Positions 8,432 through 18,900 of a DNA stretch of 64,000 nucleotides are shown here, piece after piece. The notes beneath the pieces were generated by a model. The model was given only the letters and a program-made list of their open reading frames with translations, did no database searches and was not told the DNA's origin. The translations under genes were made by a program, and so were the position numbers. Every line of letters begins with the position of its first letter. The first letter of the stretch is position 1. Source of the DNA: Pseudoalteromonas sp. HM-SA03 (GTDB lineage: Bacteria; Pseudomonadota; Gammaproteobacteria; Enterobacterales; Alteromonadaceae); the NCBI RefSeq assembly GCF_002289345.1, contig NZ_NSDG01000113.1, forward strand, positions 20,572 through 84,571. Reading direction: 5' to 3'.

Positions 8432-9109
8432 CTACAGTTTGCTGCGCTTACCTTTTAAGTAGGCATCTCTGAAATCGATAAAGTGCGCGGTTAATTTATC
8501 TGCCGCATCCTGCTCGCCGCATTCGGCAAACAATACACACGCAACTTCCGCCGTACCGAGCTGATGTTCATGCGGCGCGACTCGAAGCTTGTAATCCGAG
8601 AGCTTTTCAGGGGCGATGGATAACACGGGTAAATTATCGAGGTAGGGGCTCTTTCTGAACATTTTCTTAGCTTCACGCCATGTGCCATCCAAAAAGATAA
8701 ATAGTGGTGTTTTACTTTCAGTGCGAGTCACCTTAGTAATTACTCGTTCAGGCTTCACGCCCTGCTCTGGGAAAACGACTATTGGTGCATATTGCTCGTC
8801 CGAAAGAAGCGCTAATAACGCAGCGTCAGGCTCAGTTCTGTCCCAACGAAAGGCATGATTATCTGGGATCACATCGGCAATTAAGCGTCCAGTGTTAGAG
8901 GGCTTAAAGCTTTCATTATGATACATAAGCAAACACACTGCACAGTCAGCTTTGGCCATTTCGACTTTATCGCAAATACATAGCGTCGTGGCTAATAAAC
9001 AGCATTCACAACGCGCAAGCTTTGATCCCCTTGCCTTATATTCCCGTTGAGCCGCAGCGATTTGACGCTGTCTAAGCGCTAGTACTGAATTATTCACTCT
9101 GTTCCCCAT
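8432..9109 (-). CDS. tapT: DTW-domain tRNA-uridine aminocarboxypropyltransferase
   Basis: A 225-residue protein with the N-terminal cysteine cluster CECCLLATTLCICDKV and the motif LDGTWREAKKMF that gives DTW enzymes their name. E. coli TapT (YfiP) transfers the 3-amino-3-carboxypropyl group from S-adenosylmethionine to uridine 47 of tRNA, and the length and motif order here fit that family. The gene stands alone, divergent from the GNAT gene. Exact orthology to tapT is likely but paralogous DTW proteins exist. Confidence 0.78.
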   Translation of the reverse strand: MGNRVNNSVLALRQRQIAAAQREYKARGSKLARCECCLLATTLCICDKVEMAKADCAVCLLMYHNESFKPSNTGRLIADVIPDNHAFRWDRTEPDAALLALLSDEQYAPIVVFPEQGVKPERVITKVTRTESKTPLFIFLDGTWREAKKMFRKSPYLDNLPVLSIAPEKLSDYKLRVAPHEHQLGTAEVACVLFAECGEQDAADKLTAHFIDFRDAYLKGKRSKL

Positions 9110-9234
9110 CTAAAAATGCCGGCGTATTTTAGTAAAGCGCTCGGCTGGCGTCTACGCAAACTTATGCAACATCTTTACTCATGACATAAGCTTTTGTACT
9201 CTAAAGTTTTATTGGGTTTAATTAGGAGTAAAGA

Positions 9235-9777
9235 ATGCAAGTAAAGGACTCTACAAGACTGAGTTATCGCCTACTCACCCCACAAGATGCACAGCTGCTC
9301 GCCGATCTTGATAGCGACCCTGAGGTAATGAAATACATCACAGGCGGTCAGACTAACTCACTTGAAGAAGTAAAAGCCGTATATATTCCACGATTAACCG
9401 AGTTTACTGATGAGAGTAAGGGCTGGGGGCTTTGGGGCTGTTTCGAGCTGCCACACAAGACGTTTATTGGTTGGATTTTGGTTCGCCCTGCTAACTTCTT
9501 TTCAGAACAAAGAAACTATAAGGATTTAGAGCTCGGTTGGCGTTTTAAACAAGCCTCTTGGGGCAAAGGGTTTGCAACAGAGGCAGCACAACATCTTCTT
9601 CCAAACCTAATAGCAGCAAATCCTACCTTGACACACTTGAGCGCTATCGCTGAAGAAGAGAATCTTGGCTCCATCAATATTATGAAAAAACTTGGGATGA
9701 GTTATGTGAAAAAAGGGCTTCACAAAGATATTTTAGGAGATATGGAAGTCGTTTATTATCATAAAGTTATTAATTAA
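9235..9777 (+). CDS. GNAT-family N-acetyltransferase
   Basis: A 180-residue protein of the RimJ/RimL-like acetyltransferase group. It starts with RLSYRLLTPQDAQLLADLDSDPEVMKYI, has the GWRFKQASWGKGFATEA acetyl-CoA-binding motif A at about residues 101-117, and the NLGSINIMKKLGM segment near the C-terminus. These proteins acetylate amino groups of proteins, antibiotics or small molecules; the substrate cannot be told from the sequence. A GGAG-type ribosome site (TTAGGAG) lies 7 bases before the ATG. No operon partner. Confidence 0.8.
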   Translation: MQVKDSTRLSYRLLTPQDAQLLADLDSDPEVMKYITGGQTNSLEEVKAVYIPRLTEFTDESKGWGLWGCFELPHKTFIGWILVRPANFFSEQRNYKDLELGWRFKQASWGKGFATEAAQHLLPNLIAANPTLTHLSAIAEEENLGSINIMKKLGMSYVKKGLHKDILGDMEVVYYHKVIN

Positions 9778-9787
9778 CCGAACAAAA

Positions 9788-9815
9788 GCGCAACCACCTA
9801 ACACCACGGTTGCGC
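9788..9815. terminator. Hairpin between convergent GNAT and acyltransferase genes
   Basis: GCGCAACC (9788-9795) pairs with GGTTGCGC (9808-9815). On the minus strand it is followed by TTTTGTT, so it best fits termination of the acyltransferase gene, possibly of both. Confidence 0.6.
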
Positions 9816-9828
9816 ATGTTCACTGCTA

Positions 9829-10935
9829 TTAAATGCCTTTGCGACGCAGTGGTTCGGCATACATACTCAGCACCAGTTGCTTCAGCTCTTCCGGTACAGA
9901 CTCAAGTGTTGAGATAAAGTCCTCTTTATCTTCTGGACTCACTTGCGCATCATCGCCAGCTGCTAGGTGATTGGTTGAATGCAGATAGTATAAATCTAAA
10001 ATCTGTTTATCAATGACATTCGCCAGCTCATCTGGGTTTTCAACATCCGCTGTAATAGGGTCACCAAATGCGATATGCACATGGCCTTTATCTGAGCTAA
10101 AACCCTCAACAATACTAGCAATGTCTTCGCCTTGCGCTTTCACATATTGGCCAAACTGCTTTTTATGGTATAGCTCTTTAGCCTTAGCAACCGCACACGG
10201 CTCATACTGATAGGAAATAGCAACGGGCACAATCCTGAGCTGCTTTACATAATCTGAAAAATCTAGCTTCTGTTTGCGACCATTGAGCTGTAGCATTTTT
10301 AACAGTGCTGGATCGGTTTGATCCACTCCATCCTTCGCACGCCCCTCTTTTTGCGCAATCCAAATGGAGTTACCTTCACTTAATGAGTCAGAAATATAGG
10401 CTGAAAGCTGGGTTAATGCTTTTAGCATTTCTTTTGGCGCCTTTGCCGAGCGCTTTACAATAAAACTCTTATTAAGGCGCATAAGCTCAGTGATATAAGG
10501 TACTTGCAGTAAGTTATCACCAATAGCGATACGCACCGTGCGCATATCTTGCTGATGCAAGCCCCAGTTAACAAGTGCAGGGTCTAATACGATGTCACGG
10601 TGATTTGAAATAAATAAATACGAGGTATTCGAGTCTAATGTTTCAAGGCCAGAATAAGTCACCTTAGACGTCGTTTTATTGATTAAAATTTGCAGATAGT
10701 ACGCCACTTCATCTTGTACTTGTTCAATCGTACAAAAATCTCCCCACTTCTTTTTTAGTTTCATTCTTACGAGTGGGCGTGCAATCGCTGGCCAAGCATT
10801 CAACCAAGCTGGCAGGTTATATTTGGCGATCACATCAATGAATTGATCATCACCTAGTAGACGTGCCAATGCTGGCACTACTTCATCATCATTATACGGT
10901 CTAATGTCAGCGTATTTATCCACTCTACTTCTCAA
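9829..10935 (-). CDS. PlsC-like glycerolipid acyltransferase family protein
   Basis: A 368-residue protein with an acyltransferase core at about residues 85-290. The block SNHRDIVLD resembles motif I (NHxxxxD, with one extra residue before Asp), and QKEGRAKDG resembles motif III (EGxR). The family moves acyl chains onto glycerol-phosphate or lysophospholipid at the inner membrane face. The protein is longer than plain PlsC (about 240 residues), with extra N- and C-terminal parts and no strong transmembrane segment. The substrate is unknown. It is monocistronic. Confidence 0.65.
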   Translation of the reverse strand: MRSRVDKYADIRPYNDDEVVPALARLLGDDQFIDVIAKYNLPAWLNAWPAIARPLVRMKLKKKWGDFCTIEQVQDEVAYYLQILINKTTSKVTYSGLETLDSNTSYLFISNHRDIVLDPALVNWGLHQQDMRTVRIAIGDNLLQVPYITELMRLNKSFIVKRSAKAPKEMLKALTQLSAYISDSLSEGNSIWIAQKEGRAKDGVDQTDPALLKMLQLNGRKQKLDFSDYVKQLRIVPVAISYQYEPCAVAKAKELYHKKQFGQYVKAQGEDIASIVEGFSSDKGHVHIAFGDPITADVENPDELANVIDKQILDLYYLHSTNHLAAGDDAQVSPEDKEDFISTLESVPEELKQLVLSMYAEPLRRKGI

Positions 10936-11090
10936 ATTGTCGGATTAACGAATACTGAAACGCATTCTATCGTGTCAAATAAACAGACGCTAAGCATTTC
11001 ATGTCTGACCACCAAAGCGATATGCCAAGTTGGAACATTAAATGCTTAAACGTCAGGTAATTGTAATACAGTAAAAAGTACCACAATAGT

Positions 11091-12365
11091 TTATCTTCTA
11101 ACAACTTTACCTAATTTGAGTATAGCTAATCTTAGTAAGAGTGCTGCTAATAATGCCCCCATCGATACTGTTAACCAATGTGGTAGCACTTCATGTTCCT
11201 CACCTATCATCGGCGTTACCACAAAACCATAAGTATTAACTAAATAATCGGTTAAATAGCCAAAGATAAGTGCAACCCCGATGACACCACCCAAGTAGGC
11301 AAACACGGCACGACGCCCCAATTCTTTACCAACCACCCCAATTGTGGCGATGTTAGTTGCAGGACCTGCGAGCATAAATACCAATACTGCACCAGGTGAC
11401 ACACCTGCCATTAATAAACCCGCAGCAATTGGAGTTGAAGCCGTGGCACAAATATACATTGGGATACTGATTAAGATAACTACTAGCATGGCGATAATAC
11501 CGTCACCCCACTGAGATAAGAAAGACTCAGGCACAAAGGTTTGTACTAAGGCTGCAAAGAATAAACCAATAAGTAGCCAAACCGCGGTGTCAGACAATAA
11601 TTGATTACAGCTGAACTTAACAGCTTCTACAATTCTACCAAAAACCCCTTGGTTTTCAGGTACAGGGGCAGGCTCACAACAACTTGTCGTGGCTGATGCA
11701 GAATCGCAACAACTGGTTACGGTAGGCTCCGTAGTATCACAACAAGGCATATTCGCCCCTGCCATTGCTAATTGCGGGCCTGCAGGCTCACAGCAGCTTG
11801 AGCTTACTTTTACGGTTTCCACTTTAGTACTGGCGCAACAACTATCATGGCCGTGATGCTTTTCAGTAGGCTTTGGCTCTGGGTGATGATTAGCATCACA
11901 ACAACCGCTAGTCGCGCTTGGTTTATCTGAGGTATTAGGATGCTTTAGTGGCACCGACTTATCGTCTTTTTCACTGCCAACGAGCAGCCCTGCAGCAATT
12001 GCGCTAACCACAGCCGCAATTGGCCTAATTACCGCCATAAAAGGACCCAGTAGCACATAAGAAACCGAGATAGAGTCCACTCCAGTTTCAGGCGTTGAGA
12101 CTAAAAATGCGGTTGTCGCACTTTTTGAGCCCCCCGCTCTTCTCAGTCCCACCGCAGCAGGAATAACCCCGCAAGAGCACAGCGGCATAGGTGCCCCAAT
12201 CAGCGCTGCCTTTATCGTTGTCCAAAACCCCTCCTTCCCTAAATGCTTTTGCAACAAATCTTTTGGAATAAATACATTAAGTAACCCGGCCAATATTAGG
12301 CCAAGCAGTAACCACGGGGCAGATACTAAAAATAGCTGCCAAAAATTTACTATCAGTTCATTCAT
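11091..12365 (-). CDS. SO_0444-type metal efflux permease with a Cys-rich loop
   Basis: A 424-residue polytopic membrane protein of the DUF318/permease family, close to the SO_0444 group annotated as Cu/Zn efflux transporters. The N-terminal half has PMPLCSCGVIPAA and the second half the matching PMYICATASTPIAAG, the two repeat motifs of the family. Between them, at about residues 150-235, is a hydrophilic loop with six CC pairs (GCC, SCC, SCC, PCC, SCC, SCC) and histidine clusters (NHHPEP, KHHGHD), a likely metal-binding sponge. Its start overlaps the upstream MerR gene by 8 bases, so both are made from one MerR-type promoter. Metal identity is inferred from the regulator. Confidence 0.8.
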   Translation of the reverse strand: MNELIVNFWQLFLVSAPWLLLGLILAGLLNVFIPKDLLQKHLGKEGFWTTIKAALIGAPMPLCSCGVIPAAVGLRRAGGSKSATTAFLVSTPETGVDSISVSYVLLGPFMAVIRPIAAVVSAIAAGLLVGSEKDDKSVPLKHPNTSDKPSATSGCCDANHHPEPKPTEKHHGHDSCCASTKVETVKVSSSCCEPAGPQLAMAGANMPCCDTTEPTVTSCCDSASATTSCCEPAPVPENQGVFGRIVEAVKFSCNQLLSDTAVWLLIGLFFAALVQTFVPESFLSQWGDGIIAMLVVILISIPMYICATASTPIAAGLLMAGVSPGAVLVFMLAGPATNIATIGVVGKELGRRAVFAYLGGVIGVALIFGYLTDYLVNTYGFVVTPMIGEEHEVLPHWLTVSMGALLAALLLRLAILKLGKVVRR

Positions 12366-12765
12366 CGATAGCCTCCAAAGCCGTTAAAATCGAGCAGCTC
12401 ACTGCCGCTTCCTTACCGCCGCAGCATTGCTCTGCTAGCGTCGATAACGATTGTTCAAATTTTTGTAACTCAGCGATCCGCGCTCTCACTAAATCCCGTT
12501 TAGTGATAGTCAGCGTTTTCACTTCTTCGCAACTGTGCTGATGCTTTTCAAATTTTATCTTCAGCAAGTCTTGCACTTCTTTGAGGCTAAACCCCACTTC
12601 CTTCGCGCGAAGTATAAAGCGCATTTGCTTTTCGCTTTGCTCATCAAACAACCGATACCCGCCCTCGCTCCTTGTGCAAGGGTGTAGGAGATCGTTTGCT
12701 TCATAATACCTTAACGTGTCAGTTGATACGTTAAGCCGCTTTGCCAGCTCACCAATCTTTACCAC
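12358..12765 (-). CDS. MerR-family, ZntR-like metal-responsive regulator
   Basis: A 135-residue regulator: N-terminal winged helix (MVKIGELAKRLNVSTDTLRYYE), a dimerisation helix, and a C-terminal metal-binding loop EQCCGGKEAAVSCSILTALE. The CCG...CSILxALE pattern is that of ZntR, pointing to Zn(II), Cd(II) or Pb(II) rather than Cu(I). MerR proteins bind a promoter with an over-long spacer and twist it into activity when metal is bound. Such a promoter lies just upstream and reads into this gene, so the regulator is autoregulated with the permease. Confidence 0.85.
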   Translation of the reverse strand: MVKIGELAKRLNVSTDTLRYYEANDLLHPCTRSEGGYRLFDEQSEKQMRFILRAKEVGFSLKEVQDLLKIKFEKHQHSCEEVKTLTITKRDLVRARIAELQKFEQSLSTLAEQCCGGKEAAVSCSILTALEAIDE

Positions 12766-12808
12766 TTTACACTCCTAAGTCCTGAAGATTATCCTAGTCG
12801 ACATTATA

Positions 12809-12840
12809 AGTATAAACCTTAGAGTTAACTCCAAAGTCAA
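12809..12840 (-). promoter_or_regulatory. MerR-type promoter/operator of the merR-permease operon
   Basis: On the minus strand a -35 TTGACT and a -10 TATACT are separated by 20 bases, the stretched spacing typical of MerR-controlled promoters. The spacer contains the dyad TTGGAGTTAACTCTAAGG centred on GTTAAC, the classic ZntR/PbrR operator form. Confidence 0.8.
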
Positions 12841-12856
12841 GAAAAGGATAAAAATA

Positions 12857-13804
12857 ATGCAAATCGTGGTATTAGACGCTAAAACACTTGCAGGAACCGA
12901 TCTTTCTCCCATTGCCAAGCTAGGCACATTAACGTCTTACGACACCACATCCAGTAATGACATCATCACACGCTGTAAAGATGCAGCAGTCATCATCACC
13001 AATAAAGTACAGTTGACTGAACAAACAATCGCGGCGTTACCGCAATTACAACTGATCTGTGTGGCGGCCACAGGCGTCAACAACATCGACTTAGCAGCAG
13101 CAAAAGTCCATCAAATTACGGTCGCTAATGTGGCCGGTTACTCAACTCCTTCAGTAGTACAACACACCTTTACTATGCTTGGTAACTTAATGACAAATAT
13201 TCATCGTTATCAGCAAGACTGCCATGCAGGGCTTTGGCAACAAAGTGACATGTTTTGTCGTTTGGATTACAGCATCAACGAAATTGCAGGTAAAAACTTT
13301 GTGATCGTAGGCCATGGAACGTTAGGAGAAGCCGTTGCAAAAGTCGCGCAAGCATTTGGGGCTCAGGTAATTGTTGCTGAACGTAGAGGCGTAACTGAGA
13401 TTAGAGCAGGACGAATGGCTTTTGAAGAAGCACTGCGAATTGCAGATATTGTATCGATTCACTGCCCGCTTACCGCTGAAACAGAGAACCTGATTGCGAG
13501 TGCTGAATTCGCCCTACTTCCAAATCATGCTTACCTTATCAACACTGCAAGAGGCGGAATAGTCAATGAGCAAGCGCTGGTGGATGCACTAACTAACAAG
13601 CAAATAGCTGGTGCTGCTGTGGATGTCCTCACTCAAGAACCGGCACAAGCAAATAATCCACTCGTTCAATACCAAGGTGAGAACTTGCTTTTAACACCGC
13701 ATACGGCATGGGCAAGTAAAGAGGCCATCGAACGTTTAGTCGGCGAAATTGCGATTAATATTGAAAGTTTTGTGGCTGGGACAACGAGAAACCGAGTGGT
13801 CTAA
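12857..13804 (+). CDS. D-2-hydroxyacid dehydrogenase (NAD-dependent)
   Basis: A 315-residue protein with the D-isomer-specific 2-hydroxyacid dehydrogenase fold. The nucleotide-binding turn is VGHGTLGEAVAKVAQAFG (about residues 148-165), the catalytic arginine is in LINTARGGIVNE, the glutamate in LTQEPAQ and the histidine in LLTPHTAWAS. Such enzymes interconvert 2-keto acids and D-2-hydroxyacids; hydroxypyruvate reductase/glycerate dehydrogenase is the closest-looking subtype, but the substrate is not certain. The gene is divergent from the merR operon and reads away from its operator. Confidence 0.82.
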   Translation: MQIVVLDAKTLAGTDLSPIAKLGTLTSYDTTSSNDIITRCKDAAVIITNKVQLTEQTIAALPQLQLICVAATGVNNIDLAAAKVHQITVANVAGYSTPSVVQHTFTMLGNLMTNIHRYQQDCHAGLWQQSDMFCRLDYSINEIAGKNFVIVGHGTLGEAVAKVAQAFGAQVIVAERRGVTEIRAGRMAFEEALRIADIVSIHCPLTAETENLIASAEFALLPNHAYLINTARGGIVNEQALVDALTNKQIAGAAVDVLTQEPAQANNPLVQYQGENLLLTPHTAWASKEAIERLVGEIAINIESFVAGTTRNRVV

Positions 13805-14002
13805 ATTATTGTTTTAGTGAGTGATATAGCTAAATGTTAGTGAAAATCATCAACTAAAAACTGATTAAAAACCAACAACAAACTGATATTTATAAATTTT
13901 ATTAGTTGGCAAAGAGTTTGCAACTCTTGTGATAATTCAAGCAAAAAACAAATGGCTGTTTGCATTATTTGCTCAGCAAGAAAATGAAAAAGGAAAACAA
14001 CA

Positions 14003-14383
14003 ATGAAAAAATTAATGTTAGTGGCTGCGCTTAGCTCTACTCTATTATCAGGCTGTATCGTTGCTGTATCCGACGGTGAAGTAGAGCACGGTTGGGCTTC
14101 TGAATACAACTCGTCTAACTGGGAACATAAACAGCGTAAAAATCGTGAAAAGATTGCCAACCTTGAAATGGGCGCATCTTACTCATCAGTAAAAGACAGC
14201 TTTGCAACCCCTGACTTTAGCGAGTTGGTGTCAAAGGACGGCGACAACTATCAAGTGCTGTACTACGCAACCAACAGCAAACACTCGGACGGCAAAGTCA
14301 CAAAAGATGAGTGCACGCCATTGGTATTCAAAAACAACCAGTTGGTTGGCTTTGGCGACAACGCTCTAAAACAAATTCAGTAA
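14003..14383 (+). CDS. DUF3192 lipoprotein
   Basis: A 126-residue protein with a lipoprotein signal: MKKLMLVAALSSTLLSGC, where LLSGC is the lipobox and Cys18 the expected lipidation site. The rest, with the segments NREKIANLEMGASYSSVKDSF and VLYYATNSKHSDGKVTKDECTPLVF, matches the small DUF3192 family found in marine gammaproteobacteria. The fold resembles SmpA/OmlA-type envelope lipoproteins (a MGxSxxxVxxxxGxP-like turn), but no function is established. A strong AAGGA ribosome site precedes the ATG. Confidence 0.75.
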   Translation: MKKLMLVAALSSTLLSGCIVAVSDGEVEHGWASEYNSSNWEHKQRKNREKIANLEMGASYSSVKDSFATPDFSELVSKDGDNYQVLYYATNSKHSDGKVTKDECTPLVFKNNQLVGFGDNALKQIQ

Positions 14384-14513
14384 GATTTTATCGCACCAAG
14401 GATGGTGAATGATCTGAGTAAACTGACGCACAGTTGTGTGGCCAATTCCTTATTTTCTCGTCATCTTAATAAGTTAAAAACAAAACCGAGCCAAACTTTA
14501 ATAACCCAGCCTA

Positions 14514-14903
14514 TTAAGCTGAACCATCCTCTGATACAAGCTCATACCTATACTTCCATTCGAAATAGGCAAGCATGATGACAAACATAGCTTCACAAAC
14601 AATAAAAACAATACCAATTAGACTTGCAACGTTAAAATACTGAACAACTACTCCAGCACAGACTAGCGCCCAAAAAAGATTGCCGTACACCAAAAGCTGC
14701 AAACGTTTTATGTTCCTCGCCTTTTGAATGGCAAGGCTAAATGAGTACGCGCCATACAACAGATTCGATAATGCGATAAAGATAATGGTTTGTTCTGGTA
14801 TACGATAGATCACACCAATCATTGAGTGGAAAAGCAATACGATTAATCCCACGGATATAGCCGCTATAGAGTCCACCCAAATTATTTTACGTCGTATATC
14901 CAT
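14514..14903 (-). CDS. Small four-helix membrane protein, function unknown
   Basis: I place the start at the ATG at 14903 (MDIRRKIIWVD), giving 129 residues; an upstream ATG at 14936 would add 11 poorly coding residues. Four hydrophobic stretches are visible: SIAAISVGLIVLLFHSMIGV, TIIFIALSNLLYGAYSFSLA, NLFWALVCAGVVV and SLIGIVFIVCEAMFVIMLAY, with Arg/Lys-rich segments between. I do not recognise a named family. It stands alone between the DUF3192 gene (convergent) and the kinase operon. Confidence 0.55.
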   Translation of the reverse strand: MDIRRKIIWVDSIAAISVGLIVLLFHSMIGVIYRIPEQTIIFIALSNLLYGAYSFSLAIQKARNIKRLQLLVYGNLFWALVCAGVVVQYFNVASLIGIVFIVCEAMFVIMLAYFEWKYRYELVSEDGSA

Positions 14904-15044
14904 AGAATAAGCCCAACACCGCACCAAAAGGCACAAAATACTCAGTTAAAGATCTATAAAGCACGAGCATAGCCAAGCTTCATGCGACGCATTTATTGAT
15001 TGAAATTCGGATACGCTCTTGTCCCTGCATATGGCTTTAGATAT

Positions 15045-15947
15045 TTATAACACTTTAATAAAAACCGTACTTTGCTGCTTTTGTGCAATCGCAAGAGCAC
15101 TATCTGCCATTTTTATCAGCTCACCAAGATCATTACTACAGTGATTTTCAATATGAACCGCACCGATACTAACGCTCACATGAGCACATATGGGTGAGGC
15201 AATATGGGGGATTTTCAACGCATTAACTGAGTCATGCAGCGCTTCCGCTATTTCATTAATTACGTCGATATTATGCTGAGTTAGCACTAACGCAAAACGA
15301 GTACCATCAAAACGGCCAATAAATAAAGAACGTTGGGTCGCGCCTTCTTCTAGCGCTTTGGCAACCCTGAATAAGCAATCATCACCGTGCATGTAGCCAT
15401 AATGCTCATTAAACGTTTTAAAATAGTCCACCTCAACCAGCATAACGGTAAATGCACTGCCATCGGCTTTTGCGCTTTCTAATGCTGATTTCATGGCTTC
15501 ATCTAGATACCTACGATTGGGCAACTCCGTTAAGCCATCAATAGAGGCTAGCTTTTCTAGCAGGTCATTTTTCTTTTTTATTGCTAAATGATTTTTGATT
15601 CTGGCTTTTACAATCAAAGGATTAAAGGGTTTAGTAATATAATCCACAGCTCCTAACTCCAACCCTCTTGCTTCATCTTTAAAGCTCACACTACCGGAGA
15701 TCACGACAACGGGAATACCGTAAGTGCTCGCATCCTTTTTTAGACACTCTAAAACAGAAAATCCAGCGCCATCAGCCATTAACACGTCTAAAATAATAAG
15801 GTCTGGTTTGCTTGCTTTTAGTTCATCAATACATAAGTTAGTGTCAGTGCTATGGGATAACCGATGGCCGTCACCTAATGTATTACTTAGGACCATCTTA
15901 TTTATTGGGTCATCATCAATAATAAAAATGTGCTCAGCTTGCTGCAT
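15045..15947 (-). CDS. Response regulator with a degenerate GGDEF domain
   Basis: A 300-residue protein: receiver domain at about residues 5-122 (IFIIDDDPINK, phosphoacceptor Asp in DLIILDVLMADG, Lys in DYITKPFNP) followed by a GGDEF-type domain at about 135-300. Normal diguanylate cyclases have a GG(D/E)EF active loop; here the equivalent is GRFDGTRFALVL, and the ADxALYxAK segment is altered to ADSALAIAQK. It is therefore probably inactive as a cyclase and may bind c-di-GMP/GTP or act as a signal adaptor. It starts 9 bases after the hybrid kinase on the same strand, so it is likely the kinase's partner. Confidence 0.8.
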   Translation of the reverse strand: MQQAEHIFIIDDDPINKMVLSNTLGDGHRLSHSTDTNLCIDELKASKPDLIILDVLMADGAGFSVLECLKKDASTYGIPVVVISGSVSFKDEARGLELGAVDYITKPFNPLIVKARIKNHLAIKKKNDLLEKLASIDGLTELPNRRYLDEAMKSALESAKADGSAFTVMLVEVDYFKTFNEHYGYMHGDDCLFRVAKALEEGATQRSLFIGRFDGTRFALVLTQHNIDVINEIAEALHDSVNALKIPHIASPICAHVSVSIGAVHIENHCSNDLGELIKMADSALAIAQKQQSTVFIKVL

Positions 15948-15956
15948 CTTATGACG

Positions 15957-18900
15957 CTACCTTTTTAGCTCGATAAAGCACACCACCTGTGAAAGTGCAT
16001 TTGTTAACACATCCAAGTCAGTGCGATTTGTTATTGTTGTGATCGTTTTACTTTGTGTTTCAAGGTCTTTTGCAACTTTCGCCAGTCGCTTAAAACCTAG
16101 GCCTGCAGCAGCGCCCTTAATTCCATGTGCTAACTCAAATAATGCTGAACCTTGCTCTATTTTAGCAACCTGTTCTAGGTAATCATGGCAAAGCTTAGCA
16201 AATTTATCTAACATTGTTTGCAAAAACATTTCATTTTGCATCATTTGTGATAATGCAAACTCATAATCAAAAAAGGCTTCTTCCATTTTATCTGACTGAG
16301 AAATATTGCTTGCCAGTGCCTTGCACGCCTGCGTGCTATTAATTGGTTTTACCAAATAATCATTCATACCAACGGCTGTGGCTTTCGCCCGCTCTTCTTT
16401 GCTTGCATTGGCGGTCAAGGCGATAACGGGCAGCTCAGTTTCAGACCACACAGCTCTGATCTGCTTGGTCGCTTGATAGCCATCAATGTTTGGCATATGG
16501 ATATCCATCAAAATGATGTCGGGTTGCAGTGAGCGGCAAACCTCTTCAATATGTTCTGCGCTTTGTAGTCCTACGGAAGAAATACCATTTTGCTTCAACA
16601 TATTTTCAGTAATATCTAAATTTAAATGGTTATCGTCAACCACCAAACAAAGTGCACCGGCAACCTGCATACAGACATTGTCGACGGTTTGCGTCATATG
16701 GGCAAATTCAGCAAGCCAAGTATAAGCTGATTGGTAAAACACACTTTGATTAAGCGCAATATGATTGCTTTGCTCAGAGAACTCTCCTTCACAATGCAAT
16801 AGTAAGGCAGTATTGGCTGGCAACGAGAGAGAAGGGTTAAGCATCACTTCTGGTGGAATAGCAACAATAGACTTGTCGAGCTGAGCATGCATCGCGTACA
16901 ACCGCTCAACAGATAGAGGTTCCGCGAGACCAGTAAAATAGCTTGGTAAGCTATGCGCTTCGGTGGTAAGGCAGTAAACTTCTTTGTGACTATCCACAAC
17001 TGGGCATGCGCCTTTATCTAGCACCAATTCGAAGAAAAAGCAGCTTCCTTCGTTCGGGGCTGAGTTAACCGCAATATCGCCACCTAAGAGTGCAACTTCT
17101 TGCTTCACAATCGCAAGCCCTAAACCAATGCCTTCGTGACGACGTGTAAAACTTTCATCACCTTGGGTAAATGCATCAAAAAGGTGTTCAACCTCTTGCG
17201 ATTTGATCCCAACCCCAGTATCCCAAACAGCAAATTTTATAGTTTGTTTTGCAGCTCTATCATTAAGTAACGTTACCTTCAAACCAACCTTACCATGATT
17301 GGTATACTTTACGGCGTTACCCAGCAGGTTTACTAAGATTTGCTTGACCTTATCTTCATCACTGTAAAGGTAAGGCCAAACTTGAGGGTCGACCTGTAAT
17401 TCAAATTCCAAACCTTTTTGTATACATAAAGGCTTAATCAGCGATTCTATCGTGGTAAAGACATGGCAGGTTTGAAATGTTTCATATTGAATTGTGCCCT
17501 GGTGGCTTTCGACTTTGGCAAACTCTAAAATACTGTTGAGCATAGTAAGCAGCTCATTTGCAGCCCCTGAAAGCTGCTGTAATTTTTTATTCTGAACGCG
17601 AGTAAGCGTCTCACTTTTGATCATATCCGCCAAACCTAATATGGCATTAATTGGCGTTCTAATTTCATGGCTAATATTGGCAATAAAGCGGCTTTTGGCA
17701 AGCGTTGCGCGCTCAGCATCTTGCTTCGCTAACAACAGACCAGTGATATTTTGAATATGGATTACGTAATACTTAGGGCGCTTATTTTTATCCCAAACTA
17801 AAGAAATACTCAATTGTAACCAGCGGTGCTTACCCGACTGTGAAATCATGTGTTCAACGACTTTCTTTTGCTCTTTTAACAGCCCAGCTAAGACAGGCTT
17901 CAGCTCTTGCCAGTTTTGCTCATCAAACAAGCGTTCCAGCTGCTTTTCTCCCGTATTCTTATCAAGTGACAAGTAACGTTTGGCGGCCTTGTTCATCTCC
18001 AAAATTTTACCGCTGATAGCAGCCAAAATGACGCCATTAGGTGCAAACTCAGTCGCTGCCCTAAAGTTTTCTTCAGAGTCTCTTAGGGCATTATATGCCT
18101 CTTGTGCGGCGGTAATATCTCTCGCAACCCCCAAACAACCGATGAGATTTCCAGTTTCCGATTTTAATGGAGTGATAGTCAAAAAGTAGGTATTCGCCCC
18201 AAGAACAAAGTTGGTTGCTACTTGTTCTTGCGAGCGCTCCATCAACGCTTCTTGCTCAAGTAATATGGTTAATCCAGATGTCACTTCAGGTTGTGTTTTC
18301 GCAACTAAGTCCGACTTCTCAACCCCCATAAACTCTTCAAACGCGCGATTACAGCCTATGAATGAACCGTCGATATTTTTGAAATAGATAATATCGGGCA
18401 CTGAGTCAAGCACAGCATTAAGTAAAGCCGCTTGACGCTCTTTTGCCTCAAAGCTTTGCTTTAATGCCTGTTGTTTACGCTTAATTTCGTCATCTAGTTC
18501 TTGATTATGTTGCTTAAGGGCGTGCATTAAGCGGGATTTTTGCTCCACCACCTGCTTGATTTGTATAAACCAAGGTTGCCATTCTGAGGGGATGGGATAA
18601 TTTAAAGTAGCTTGCGGTGTATGCTCTTGCAAAGATAAATAATTCACAAAATGCTTTAAAGGTCGGACAAATATTTGCCCGCTCAACCACACAATAGTCA
18701 CAAAGGTAAAAAGAATAAAAAACAGTAACAGTGCGAGTTCGAGCAAGATCTCCCGCTGTAGCGGAGCGGCAAACTGCTCATAGCTTTCATGATAGTTTAA
18801 ACTGATAGGCTCTTTGGCGGGCTTTGCAATAAAGTGCAGTCCGTACTGCCAAGGTGCTGATGAATTTACAAGCCCATCGTGGTCGTGATCATAGCGTTTC

